Part shown: positions 1 through 9,100 of the stretch, piece by piece | Numbering within the stretch: the stretch's first letter is position 1 | Layout: each line of letters starts with the position of its first letter | Source of the DNA: Spirogloea muscicola | Lineage: Eukaryota; Streptophyta; Zygnematophyceae; Spirogloeales; Spirogloeaceae | Direction: 5' to 3' | DNA: 20,471 bases | Assembly (NCBI GenBank): GCA_009602725.1 | Contig: WELB01000035.1 | Coordinates: 134,731 to 155,201, forward strand | The notes under the pieces: generated by a model | Told to the model about the DNA's origin: nothing | What the model saw: the letters and a program-made list of their open reading frames with translations, nothing else | Database searches by the model: none | Position numbers and translations under genes: made by a program

Positions 1-116
1 GGCCTCCGGGTCTCGGCGGAGTGCCTCCTTCCCTGCCTCGAGCTACTCGGACCTGATGTTGCTCACTCGCGGGTACTGAGCTTCCCTAGTATGTTGTCGT
101 GATTGGTAGAGTAGAG

Positions 117-212
117 GAGTCCTTCCTCGGCTTCTCATTCTTCGGCTTTGGACATTGTCCATTCTTTTTGGGCTGGCTTTGCCAGCCCCTCTTCTTTATG
201 GGCGAGCCTTCC
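117..212 (-). repeat. Dispersed hairpin repeat copy A, perfect hairpin
   Basis: GGGCTGGC-TTT-GCCAGCCC at 170-188 is a perfect 8-bp stem with a 3-nt loop. It is preceded by GGACATTGTCCATTCTTTTT and followed by CCTCTTCTTTATGGGCGAGC. The same order recurs at 2737-2790 and 5545-5605, and inverted at 3327-3418. Confidence 0.75.
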
Positions 213-1466
213 CCCCCCTTCGATCGGCCCTTTCGGCCCTTTTTGTTCACTCTTTCATGGAAGGAAATAGCTGGGCTGGCCTTCATATGCTGGCCTTTCC
301 AGCGCTCCCTTCAGTAAAGCACCGCATTAACCAGCTCGGCTGTCCACCCGTACTTCCCTTTATCTTTTGACCCGTGGTTACTGAGCGGTGAATCTGCTGT
401 AGGTTATGTAGGTCTTGAGATGTGTTTGCTTTTGTACTTGGCCATTTGGCCTTCGTTTGTTTCAAATACACGAAATTCCTTGCGCCCAGCGCGCCATCTC
501 TTTAGTCCGTGCGAAGCCTCCAGCGCGGCGGCGTCCGAGGAGGGAAGCGCTCGCTCGCGTAATGCCATCTTGCTTTCGGAATTCGCCCTGCCACAGCATG
601 CATATTGCACGGCGCGGCATAGCCGGCGACTCCAAAGAAAGCGTGGAGCAAGTTGGCTTAATGACCGAACACCCCGTCCTCGGCCGCAGGTCGCTGCTGC
701 CACAGGCCTGCCGAGTCCCCCCACTACTTGCAAAAAGCCGAACTGATCACCCACAGAGTCTCATGGGCAAACCCCTACCCTTTGATTGATAGCAGCAACT
801 GAATGTCCTTCGAATATGAGCACATTCTGAAGCGTTTATTCACTATGCAGATGTATGATTTGGCAAGGATCCATCACCTCGTGAAATATGTGCGGGCTCT
901 GCTATTCTAGCTTTCCTAAACAATAGGCAACATGCTAACCCAGCTCAACACGCTTAGCTTGAACGCGAAACGAGCGACCACCCACCCCGAAGGTCGCCAA
1001 GCTTGTCAACGTCGCCTCGTTCATAGAAGGGGCCTCGTCAGTCACCGACATTGTCTCTTTCGGGCTGCCCATGCACAGCCGCTGTGACACTTGGCTGCTT
1101 GAGGGGTCACTGAGTCCCGGCCAATGCTCTTGCTCTACTGGACCAGGATGCTCACATTAGAAGAAGAAGTGAAGACGCTTCCAGGAGAGGGCGGTGGCTG
1201 TGAGAGGCCAGGCCAGAAATAATAATAAGCATTTGCTCGCCAGCTCTATCCATAGCCGCTGCCCATCTCTTGGCTGCTGTCCTGACCATCCCTCACAAGT
1301 GCATCTTCATGCACAGTCACCACACCTCGCTCCTGGCACCTTCTTTTTGCAAGCCGCCAACACCAATTCAAGGGCACCTTTGGTGGAGCTCGCATTCCCC
1401 GTGGACTCTTGTGCATTTTGCTTAGGGGCTGGACTCAGAGCCACTGACTGGCCACCTCGAGCAACC
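213..1466. other. Intergenic, no recognisable gene
   Basis: Overlapping open frames of 60-125 codons on both strands show no family resemblance. A weak hairpin-like copy lies at 272-304 (GGGCTGGCCTTCATATGCTG, then GCC). A stretch at 1184-1203 is identical over 20 nt to one inside gyrB intron 18. Confidence 0.5.
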
Positions 1467-1642
1467 ATCTGAGGCTCCTCACTCGTAACTACTGAGTGAT
1501 CCATCCTCCCCCTGCTCTACCATAGCATCTTCAGACCCCTTTGTAGCTGCTCAATGGTTTTTCGGCCCTTTCGAACCTTTGTCAATTCTTTTTTGGGCTG
1601 GCTTTTTGCAGCCCTTGCCCCAATTGGGAGTGCCACTTCTTC
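1467..1642 (-). repeat. Dispersed hairpin repeat copy B, inverted partner of 3667-3839
   Basis: Contains GGGCTG-GCTTTTTG-CAGCCC at 1595-1614. The long match to 3667-3839 in opposite orientation extends well past the hairpin on one side (ATCTGAGGCTCCTCACTCGT at 1467-1486), so the repeat unit is at least 170 bp. Confidence 0.85.
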
Positions 1643-2240
1643 AAACGGGCCTGGCTTGCCCCTCTTCTTTCACTCCTGATAGTCTGAAAGATTTGGACTT
1701 TGCAAAATGGCAATAGATTTGACGCAGACTTCCCTGTCAATGACGATTTTGTCGAACTGTTGATCGACATGTGAGATCTGATGGCTTGCCCTGCTCCAGA
1801 GGCTTGCGCAACGAGCAGTAAGCCTATGTCAAGGGCAGCAGATCGAGCGTGCCGGCTTCAACGCTGTCGGATCGCTTGCTCAGGTTTACCATATGCGCCT
1901 TTCCAAACACAGCATTTCAGACATTTGCTGTGCACTTGCAGGCAGGTTACTAGGCTGCTCCGCTGGGAATTGGCAGGGTGACACTTTTCCCGCTGGACCT
2001 TGTTCATGATTTTGTATTTTGGCCCTTTCATAGTCCTCGCCCCTTGGCAAAGCTGGTGCTTCGCTATGGCTGCCTGCTCAAGCCTCTCATCTCACTGCTT
2101 GCCAATCGAATTTGTACGTGCTCACCCGTGGGTACAAACGTCTCGTTTCCTTATTAGGCACCTTAGCATAGGGCTTCGTTTCATGTAGCACTCTCAGCGT
2201 AAAGTTTGCCTGAACACTGTACTGGCTTGCATTGCCCACC
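1643..2240. other. Intergenic, nothing recognised
   Basis: Only short open frames, none resembling a known family. No RNA gene or clear repeat was seen. Confidence 0.4.
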
Positions 2241-2269
2241 TTTAATTCATGCGCACCGCGCGGCTTCTT
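2241..2269 (-). repeat. Degenerate inverted copy of the 28-bp motif
   Basis: TTTAATTCATGCGCACCGCG then CGGCTTCTT. The reverse complement matches the motif at 3448-3475 with a few changes. Confidence 0.6.
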
Positions 2270-3128
2270 TGTCTTCTTACTCCTACCAACCTGGACGTGC
2301 CACAATCCACCCTGGCCTTGGGCCCCGATGACGCCGACAGGCGCCACGTAAGGCGGCGAGCTGGTACGAGCACTTGTCGCATCGTGCGGCGCGGCCCGTC
2401 GATGAGCCTTCCGCCGCCATCGCCGCCCTACTGCAACGTTGGTGGCCATGAAGTGGGCCGTGAGGCTGACGATGTGGCGTGAGCCTCGTCGCCCGGTTGC
2501 GCAGCAGGCCCTGGACCGACAGAGCCCCTGTCCTTTAGGTACCCGCCAGCTGCCTCGGGCTCGAACGGGCGTGTCGTTTAGCATCACAGCTCCACGCCGC
2601 CTCCGACTGCACCGGCGCTGCCATAAAGCAGGTTGAAACAGCAAAAGGTTCGTGGTCGACAGTTGACTTATTTGATGGCGATTCTATAATGTTGAGGTGT
2701 TTCACGGCATTGGCATTGCGCATATGATGAGATGGATTGTCCATTCTTTCTGGGCTGGCTTTGCTAGCCCCCTTCTCCATGGGCGCGCACTTTCTTCTTT
2801 CTTGATGGAGGCCAGAGCAACCCAGTAGTACGAAGTACACGTATCGCGATGGCGCCCACCGCTGGCTGTAGCGAAAGGGCGATGGGGAGGCGCTGCGGAG
2901 GCGCTGACCCAATCTCAGCCACCTTTTGGAAAGAAGCTGCGCAGGAAGCGGGCCTTCCATCTCGCTTGCCTCTTCCCCGGGCTCGGCGCGGTCGTGCCGT
3001 TGACTACGGCGTGATTGCCGGCTCTCGCCTCCCGCGCCGAGCACCCCCCGCAATCCCGCCGCTCCGTCGCGCCCCGGCAACCTTTGGCCTGGCTCTTCGG
3101 CGGATTGGATTTCTCGGGGGGTTTTCAC
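2270..3128. other. GC-rich intergenic stretch, no recognisable gene
   Basis: GC-rich sequence supports long open frames on both strands (up to 197 codons on the minus strand, 2535-3128), with Arg/Ala/Pro-rich translations and no recognisable domain. I treat them as composition effects. It contains repeat copy C (2737-2790). Confidence 0.45.
2737..2790 (-). repeat. Dispersed hairpin repeat copy C
   Basis: GGGCTGGC-TTT-GCTAGCCC at 2752-2770 keeps the copy A hairpin with one change that would be a G-U pair in RNA. The preceding ATTGTCCATTCTTTC and the following CCTTCTCCATGGGCGCGC match copy A. Confidence 0.7.
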
Positions 3129-3133
3129 GATAC

Positions 3134-3174
3134 GGGTTTAGGGTTTAGGGTTTAGGGTTTAGGGTTTAGGGTTT
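3134..3174 (+). repeat. Interstitial telomere-like tract, five TTTAGGG units
   Basis: GGG followed by five exact TTTAGGG units and a final TTT. TTTAGGG is the common plant telomere repeat and is found in several green algae. Sequence continues for kilobases on both sides, so this is interstitial. Confidence 0.95.
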
Positions 3175-3192
3175 CTTGATACGGGTATCAAG
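3175..3192. repeat. Perfect inverted repeat abutting the telomere tract
   Basis: CTTGATAC-GG-GTATCAAG, 8-bp arms with a 2-nt spacer, directly after the telomere tract. Its middle contains GATACGGGT (3178-3186), which also occurs at 3129-3137 on the other side of the tract. Confidence 0.9.
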
Positions 3193-3326
3193 AAAAAGAC
3201 AACAAAAAAAAGCTCGGTACGGGTAACGGTCTCCAGAGGCGGCGCAGCAGGCCATGAGAAGCCCAGCTCAAGCGAACGGGCAGCCAAGGTTCAAATGCCG
3301 GGTTGCCGCTGGAAGGAAGAGAGAAG

Positions 3327-3418
3327 GGCTCGCCCATAGAGACGAGGGGCTGCAAAGCCAACCCAAAAAGTATGGACAATGTCCAAAGCCAAAGAAAGAA
3401 GTGCCGAAAAAGGACTAC
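3327..3418 (+). repeat. Dispersed hairpin repeat copy D, inverted partner of 117-212
   Basis: The reverse complement matches 117-212 at about 80% by eye. It carries GGGCTG-CAAAGC-CAACCC (3347-3364, one stem mismatch), then AAAAAGTATGGACAATGTCC with a second small inverted repeat GGAC-AAT-GTCC. Confidence 0.75.
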
Positions 3419-3447
3419 ACTACAAAGCACGAGACGGCGCAGAAGGA

Positions 3448-3475
3448 GAAGGCGCGCGGGGCGCATGAATTGAAA
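3448..3475 (+). repeat. 28-bp GC-rich motif, copy 1 of 3
   Basis: GAAGGCGCGCGGGGCGCATG then AATTGAAA. It recurs exactly at 3551-3578 and with one change at 3886-3912. Confidence 0.9.
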
Positions 3476-3550
3476 GAAGAAGACTCTTCCAGTGGAGGAA
3501 GGAAGAAGCGGCTCTTTGAGGCGTCGAGAGCTGTAAAAGAGAGAGAGAGA

Positions 3551-3578
3551 GAAGGCGCGCGGGGCGCATGAATTGAAA
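3551..3578 (+). repeat. 28-bp GC-rich motif, copy 2 of 3
   Basis: Exact copy of 3448-3475. It is followed by GGGAGGCCAA, which is also found after copy 3, so copies 2 and 3 share a longer unit. Confidence 0.9.
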
Positions 3579-3666
3579 GGGAGGCCAATTCAAGCCAATA
3601 CATTGTTCAGGCAGAGTCGAGTGCAGACTAAACAAAAGCTGTAAAAGCAGAAGCACCTGGTAAGAA

Positions 3667-3839
3667 AGAAGTGGCACTCCCATTGGGGGCAAGGGCTGCG
3701 AAAAGCCAGCCCAAAAAGAATTGACAAAGGTTCGAAGGGGCCGAAAAAGCGTGGAGCAGCTACAAAGGGGACTGAAGAGGCTATGATAGAGCAGGAAGAA
3801 GTTGGATCACTCAGTAGTGACGAGTGAGGAGCCTCAGAT
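3667..3839 (+). repeat. Dispersed hairpin repeat copy E, inverted partner of 1467-1642
   Basis: The reverse complement aligns with 1467-1642 over about 175 bp, at roughly 90% identity by eye with single-base gaps. It includes GGGCTG-CGAAAAGC-CAGCCC at 3693-3712, then AAAAAGAATTGACAAAGGTTCG, and ends in GAGTGAGGAGCCTCAGAT. Confidence 0.85.
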
Positions 3840-3885
3840 CCGACAGACTAGCTGCCGGTAAGAAAGGGTGTGCCAGCCCAAGAGA

Positions 3886-3912
3886 GAAGGCGCGAGGGGC
3901 GCATGAATTGAA
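3886..3912 (+). repeat. 28-bp GC-rich motif, copy 3 of 3
   Basis: Differs from copies 1 and 2 at one inner base (GCGAGGGG instead of GCGCGGGG) and at the last base. Confidence 0.85.
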
Positions 3913-4043
3913 TGGGAGGCCAAGAAAGAACAAGCAAGTCCGAAGTGATGGCACACTGTGCGCAGGAAACAATGAAGGCCGAGTGCACCGTTCAGGCAAA
4001 ACGGTATCGGAAAGCGTTGGAACGCATGTAATTGCTCTAAGTG

Positions 4044-4080
4044 GGTGGCTGTGAATAGCCAGTCCAAAAGGATGCACAAG
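4044..4080 (+). repeat. Dispersed hairpin repeat, diverged copy F
   Basis: GGTGGCTGTGAATAGCCAGT followed by CCAAAAGGATGCACAAG follows the order seen in copies D and E (GGCTG, A-rich loop, CCAGCCCAAAAAG, then TGGACAA or TTGACAA) with several changes. Confidence 0.5.
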
Positions 4081-5330
4081 CTAAGGGGTAGCCCCAGAAC
4101 TCTTGGCCAAAGTAGGGCTTAACTACGTATCGTTCATTACTTCGCAGGCAACACTGGACTGCGAAGGCCCGGCATGTCCTGCTGGTGAGGCTCGGCAAGC
4201 GCTTGCGTGGCATGTAGGCGGGCTGGAGAAAACGCTCTCTGCCTTGTTAGAAGAGCAATTTCTTTTGCTCTGACAAGAAGCACTTTCTTCTGCCAAGAAA
4301 GCGCTGACAAAAGAAGAGGCTCCTCAAAGAAGGGGTGGTGGCTGTAAAAGGCCAGCCCAACACGAGTGCCAGAAGGGGACAGCCAGACTTTACCTTGAAA
4401 CAAGAGAAGGGGAGAAGTGGCCGACACGAAATTTAGCAAGTGAATCCTTTGGGGGCAGCACAGCTCCCAGCAGAGGATTCTGGGGAAGCATGATGAGCAG
4501 TGTCGGACTTACGCAGGCTCAATTGCTGCAATGCAGCAGCCTGAAGTCAGACATTCTGGAACAAACGAGGTGGCTGCGAGATGGCCAGCTCACTAGACAA
4601 AGACGAGCCCTTCAATGAAGCTCAGTGGCCACGCCCTCACAAAAGAGACACATCGTGTATCCTAAATTTCTTGCCTTAACGATCACATTGCTGGAAAGAG
4701 CCAGCTCAATAGAATGACAGGATGCTTGATCAGCAACCCCACAAGGCGCATACAAGAGCAAGAGCACCACGTAGTGCACTTAAATAGTGGAATGGTAATG
4801 TCCGAGGACCTGCAGATGCTTTCGAGCCCGTTGACCTGTCCTCACTGGTTGTCAGACAGCTGGGGCGAGCTGCAATTGACGTAGTGTGGAAGCATCCAGT
4901 GTGGACAGGGTACTGGAAGACTGCAAGATCCGCATCAGCCCTTGCTAGTTAGATTCATTGGCTTCGACTTAGGTTATTCTCTCTTGATTGTCTATCAGCT
5001 CGGGCTAGCTAGTATGGTCGCCGCTACTTGGGCTGCTGCGATGATATTGGCTGGCGCCATTTGGAGGATCATGTATCCTTCCTGACTGCAATTTGTCATG
5101 GAGACGACCAATGCCTTGGCGGGTGCCAGCAGAAGGCATTCCACTGTTTGTGCGGCGGCCTGGCTGAGTATTTTCCTGCTCTGGCTGCTCCTGAAGTTGC
5201 TCCTGTTGTTCACGTTTATCAGCCTCCGCTTCTTGCTCCTCCACTCAGAGTCCTTAACCCTCGTCTCGACGCTTTAGATGCAGACCCGCTCATGGCTGCG
5301 CACAGATTTAGACCTCAGTCAGAGAGCAGC
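4081..5330. other. Intergenic, no recognisable gene
   Basis: Open frames here are short and have no family resemblance. A Gln/Glu-rich frame on the minus strand (5005-5244) is low complexity. Three weak partial copies of the hairpin repeat occur, each with GGCTG or GCTGG facing CCAGC: 4335-4360, 4568-4592 and 4690-4718. Confidence 0.5.
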
Positions 5331-5414
5331 CACACAGTCACACTAACAGCACAGGCTCCGCCTTCACTCGGTCACACATTCACACAGATAGCACAGGCTC
5401 CGCCCTCACTCACA
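5331..5414 (+). repeat. Two tandem copies of a 42-bp unit
   Basis: Units at 5331-5372 and 5373-5414 share CACACA.TCACAC and AGCACAGGCTCCGCC.TCACTC. The period is a multiple of three and an open frame of 133 codons (5028-5429) passes through both, but the frame resembles no family I know and I do not call it a gene. Confidence 0.75.
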
Positions 5415-5544
5415 GAGTGGCAGCCATAGCTAGGGCACACCGGAGCACCCGCTCGCCTCAGATCCAGACCCAAAATTAGGAATCGAGCCCGATGTGTCGG
5501 GGCACCCCTTTCCGTAGGTCTCGTCCCCTGGCCCCCTTCTCGTA

Positions 5545-5605
5545 CTTTGTTCGTTCTTTTTTGGGCTGGTTTTTCAGCCCCTATCCTCAATGGGCGAGCG
5601 CCTTC
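5545..5605 (-). repeat. Dispersed hairpin repeat, copy H
   Basis: Contains GGGCTG-GTTTTT-CAGCCC (5563-5580), a 6-bp stem, preceded by TTCGTTCTTTTTT and followed by CTATCCTCAATGGGCGAGCG. This is the same order of elements as at 143-212. About 560 nt upstream of the NOT3 start. The family consensus, as I write it, is on the minus strand here. Confidence 0.7.
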
Positions 5606-5850
5606 TCTTTCCGTTAGGAGCGTTCACACTGCCCACTAGGCTGATTCGGATGCTTACCGAGCCCAGAAGTTGCTGATCCACCGTGTTATCACATTCACAC
5701 TGGCGAGTCGCCAAAGCGGGGGGCCCTGGAGCGGCCTGCAAATCCAACGTTGTGACCTTGCCTGTCCCCACCGCTTACGACCAGTTGTTGCCCACCAAAC
5801 GGTGTCACAAAGCTATCCAACCTTCACCAGCGCCGCAGGGGCCCCTCCCA

Positions 5851-5923
5851 CGGCGGCCGCCGCCGCCGCTGCCGCCGCCGCCGCCGCTGCCGCNGCCGCA
5901 GCCGCCGCCGCCGCCTGTGCCGC
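5851..5923 (+). repeat. CCG-type trinucleotide tract with one unresolved base
   Basis: About 70 nt of CCG/GCC units with a few GCT and GCA interruptions, about 250 nt upstream of the NOT3 start codon and probably in its promoter or leader. The base at 5894 is N. It accounts for the overlapping open frames here (poly-Ala, poly-Pro, poly-Arg), which I do not treat as genes. Confidence 0.9.
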
Positions 5924-6123
5924 GCCGCCTCCTTCTGCGGAGACGGTGCCGGAGGCCAGGACGGAGGTCCAGGAAGCGTCGTGGCAGGATTGCCGTTGCA
6001 CGAGAAGCAGTCACGCCGCTGAGGTGGAGGTCCGCAGCGGCCGGCAAGGATGGCCGCCGCCGACCGCTCAGAAGCCTTTACGGGAAGGCGGAAGCGAGCT
6101 CGGACGCGCCTCGCCATGTGGTG

Positions 6124-6159
6124 ATGCGAACCAGCGAGTGGCGGAGCAGTGGGGCGTAG
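6124..6159 (+). promoter_or_regulatory. Short upstream ORF in frame with NOT3
   Basis: ATG at 6124-6126 opens an 11-codon ORF (MRTSEWRSSGA) ending at TAG 6157-6159, nine nt before the NOT3 start and in the same frame. If it lies in the mRNA leader it could reduce initiation at the main start. Whether it is transcribed is unknown. Confidence 0.35.
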
Positions 6160-6168
6160 GCGGCCGCC

Positions 6169-9100
6169 ATGGGTGCGACGCGCAAGCTGCAGGGCGAGAT
6201 CGACCGCGTGCTGAAGAAGGTCCAGGAGGGCGTCGACGTCTTCGACGGCATCTGGAACAAGGTGCGCGGCCGTTCTGAGGCCAGCTGATTGTCTCGGACT
6301 AACCGACGCTGCCATTTTCCGCTGGTGCTTTTAAACGTCCAGCTGTTTGTCTTCCAGTAGTTGGCGCTTCTGTCTTGGCTTGAGAGCCCAGTTAGAGCAG
6401 GTGGCTCTAATGAGCAGCAGCGGCATGGTAGAATCAGCAGAAGGGTAGAAGAGCCCCCTTGTGAGCAGTGCCCAGCAAGCCCCCCTTAGCTGTTTGAGAT
6501 TGCTCCACCTGCTACTTCACGAGCTGCACAGCTGCAAAGCTGAGGCCTCGGGCAGCAGGGCATGTGAGTGAGGTGTATACTTTAGTAGCAAGCCCGTTGG
6601 TGCTTTGCAGCTATTTGTCTGTGCTACTATCTCTGTGGGCTGTAGCTGACAATCTCTATCAAGCTAGTAAAGATGAAGATGACAACCCAAGCAGCAACAC
6701 ACCAGGGTTTAGTTGCCCCGTGCTGCCGTGGCAGTGAAGACGCCAGCTGGCTTTGCCAAGAGACAATTCATAGTGGGTGGCCGTGCATTGGCTATCTAAC
6801 GTCGTTAGCGGAGGGTTTGAGGATTTGGGTTTTTAGGAGTTGTCCTTTTTGCAAGGATTGACCAAGACATGCTGGGGGACATGATCAGGTGTATGATACA
6901 GACAATGCCAACCAAAAGGAAAAGTACGAGGGGGACTTGAAGAAGGAGATTAAGAAGCTGCAGAGGTACCGGGACCAGATAAAGACGTGGATACAGTCCA
7001 GTGAAATCAAGGACAAGAAGGTTGGGGCCTGCTTACCAGAGGTTCTGACAAGTCCTTATGCTGAGACTGGAGGATGCTTGCCATGTCTGCAATCTGCTCT
7101 GTGCATATTGGTGCCCATATTGCATGCTGCTGACAGTATCAGAAATTGTCAATGGAAGTAATTGATTGATATTTGTGTGTGGATGTCAATGTGTCATCAT
7201 CTGGAGATTGTGGAATTCAGTATTACTACTTGGAGGTCAGCTGAAGGTCTCAGCTGTTGGTGTTGATTTCTCTTGAAGCAGGCCTTGATAGATGCCAGGA
7301 AGCAAATAGAGAGGGAGATGGAGAGGTTTAAGGTCTGTGAGAAAGAAACCAAGACAAAGGCCTTTTCTAAAGAGGGCCTAGGGCAGCACTCCAAGCTGGT
7401 GAGGACAGGAACTGTCTGCAATGTCTTGTGTTCTCTGCCCGAGCTGTATTCAAGGGGGGGGCTAACTGCACCAAAGCGCAAGCATTAATGGAGTGCCCGC
7501 GCAAGCCCTGAATCTAATGGTGGTCCAGGGCTTTGAGATAAAGATGAAGGGTTGGAGCAAAAACAGACAGTAGATGTCAGTAAGGTGTCCAGGTGCAGCT
7601 GATTGAAGTTGAACCATGATTGATATGCAGGATCCAAAAGAGAAGGCCAGGACCGAGTCAAGAGAGTGGCTCAACAACATGGCAAGTTCTCATGAGCAAT
7701 TTATAGTGGAAGTATTTGACATTGATGCACTGGCTACAGCCTTTTTGGTCATGTAGCAGGGTATGAGTGCACCTTTGAATTCATGGACAAGCCCGTGCAC
7801 AGAAGGCCAGACTTTGAAGTGGCACTGCGATGTCCGTCGTGTAGGTTGCGGAGCTGGAGTCTCAGATTGACTCCTTTGAAAGTGAGATGGAGGGCCTCCA
7901 GGTCAAGAAGGGGAAGCAGCGGCCTCCTCGTTTGGTATGTCATTTGCACGCTTTTGTCGATGTGGCTGTGTCATAGGCAATCTAAATTAGAGCACATTCA
8001 TCATAACAAGGTACTACCGGCACACTCTGCACAGACACACTTGGAGGAGTCCATAGTGAGGCACAAGGCCCACATCAACAAGCTGGAGATGGTCCTGAGG
8101 CTGCTGGACAATGATGAGCTCCAGCCAGAGCAGGTGGCTGACGTCAAGGACCTTGTCGAGGACTACGTGGAACGAAATCAGGTGAATACTCTTATCAGCT
8201 TGAGTGACTGCCCAATTCGTAGTTACAGCAAAATCTATGGCTTCGTATGCAAACGAGGGTGCATGTAAGTAGGGTTGTTACATATCGGTGAGAAGAGGTG
8301 GTGGGCAACAGCTTTTACTTCCGAGCTTTGGGCACATTCTTGGACAAATGTGAGGCATAGCGACCTCATGAAAGACACGACTTTGGCTGTGCAGGATGAC
8401 TTTGACGACTTTGAAGACGTTGATGATCTGTACCAATCCTTGCCCTTGGAGAAATTGGACGCATTGGAGAGCTTGGACGCTATCCCTGTCGTACCAACGG
8501 CCGTGGTTGTTAAGGAAAAGGCAAGCCGCTGTAAAAGCATTCAGCTATGCAGGGGCTCAATTTGTCAACACATGATGCACATGTTTGTAGCCAGACTTTG
8601 CTGCCTGCTGCGTATCTATCATGCTGCCAGCCCTGGCATGAGACATTGTAGCATGAATGTCAAGCAGGGTCGAGGACCCTAAAACTTAAACCCTGAACCC
8701 TAAATCAGCATGGTTAAACCACGATATGTTCAGCATGTAAGCGTCTTCTTCTGAGAACTGCGCATGGCCTTCCCCTTGCAGGCAGCAGTGGCTGCTGCCA
8801 CGGGCATGGTTGTTCCAGCCAACTTGAAGCCCCCACTTCCTCCTCCCCCGGCTGCCCAGCAAGCGGTATAGCCCTCACTACTGTAGCACAGTGTTCCTGT
8901 CCTTCAGACATAGTCATTTTGAGCCGCTCAATCACAGTGACTGACATCCTCCTTGTGATAGGCTACTCTGTGTTGCCTTCCTGCTTGAATTGATGTGCAC
9001 CTGTCAGTGATCTGACTGTATATTGTTGTTATGATGGTGAGCAGGCTGCAGCAGCAGCAGCCCTCCTAACGGCAGCAAGTTCTGGTGGACCATCTCCCAG

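Larger units (their letters stand above)
6169..8520 (+). other. NOT3 N-terminal coiled-coil domain coding block (exons 1-7, residues 1-252)
   Basis: The seven exons encode a charged helical region matching the Not3 N-terminal domain. Visible signatures are [20 protein letters not shown] across the exon 1/2 junction, [20 protein letters not shown] in exon 3, WLNN in exon 4, [19 protein letters not shown] in exon 5, [19 protein letters not shown] in exon 6, and an acidic [19 protein letters not shown] in exon 7. The strings follow land-plant NOT3 more closely than animal CNOT3. In the known family this half contributes helices that contact other CCR4-NOT factors. All introns in this block are phase 0. 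Introns 4 (7682-7844) and 7 (8521-8781) use a GC donor; ignoring those two sites would insert non-homologous residues. Confidence 0.92.

Noticed and set aside
404-789. Overlapping open frames of 108-124 codons on both strands
   Set aside because: No recognisable motif, several frames open at once, no splice-linked continuation found.
2535-3128. 197-codon minus-strand open frame, and a 185-codon one at 2087-2644
   Set aside because: Arg/Ala/Pro-rich translation of GC-rich DNA with no domain; they pass through repeat copy C and a copy of the 28-bp motif.
3134-3174. Telomere repeats as a chromosome end
   Set aside because: Unique-looking sequence continues on both sides for kilobases and the tract is only 41 nt long.
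3288-3310. GGTTCAAATGCC, resembling a tRNA T-arm or pol III B box
   Set aside because: It does not fit the B-box end (needs CC where G is seen), and no acceptor stem, anticodon arm or A box at the right distance was found.
3448-3912. CRISPR array suggested by spaced 28-bp repeats
   Set aside because: Only three copies at unequal spacing (103 and 335 bp), in a eukaryotic intergenic region, with no cas genes.
5670-6278. 202-codon open frame with poly-Ala upstream of and overlapping NOT3 exon 1
   Set aside because: It is generated by the CCG tract and GC-rich leader, similar frames are open on all sides, and it runs across the NOT3 start and first splice donor.
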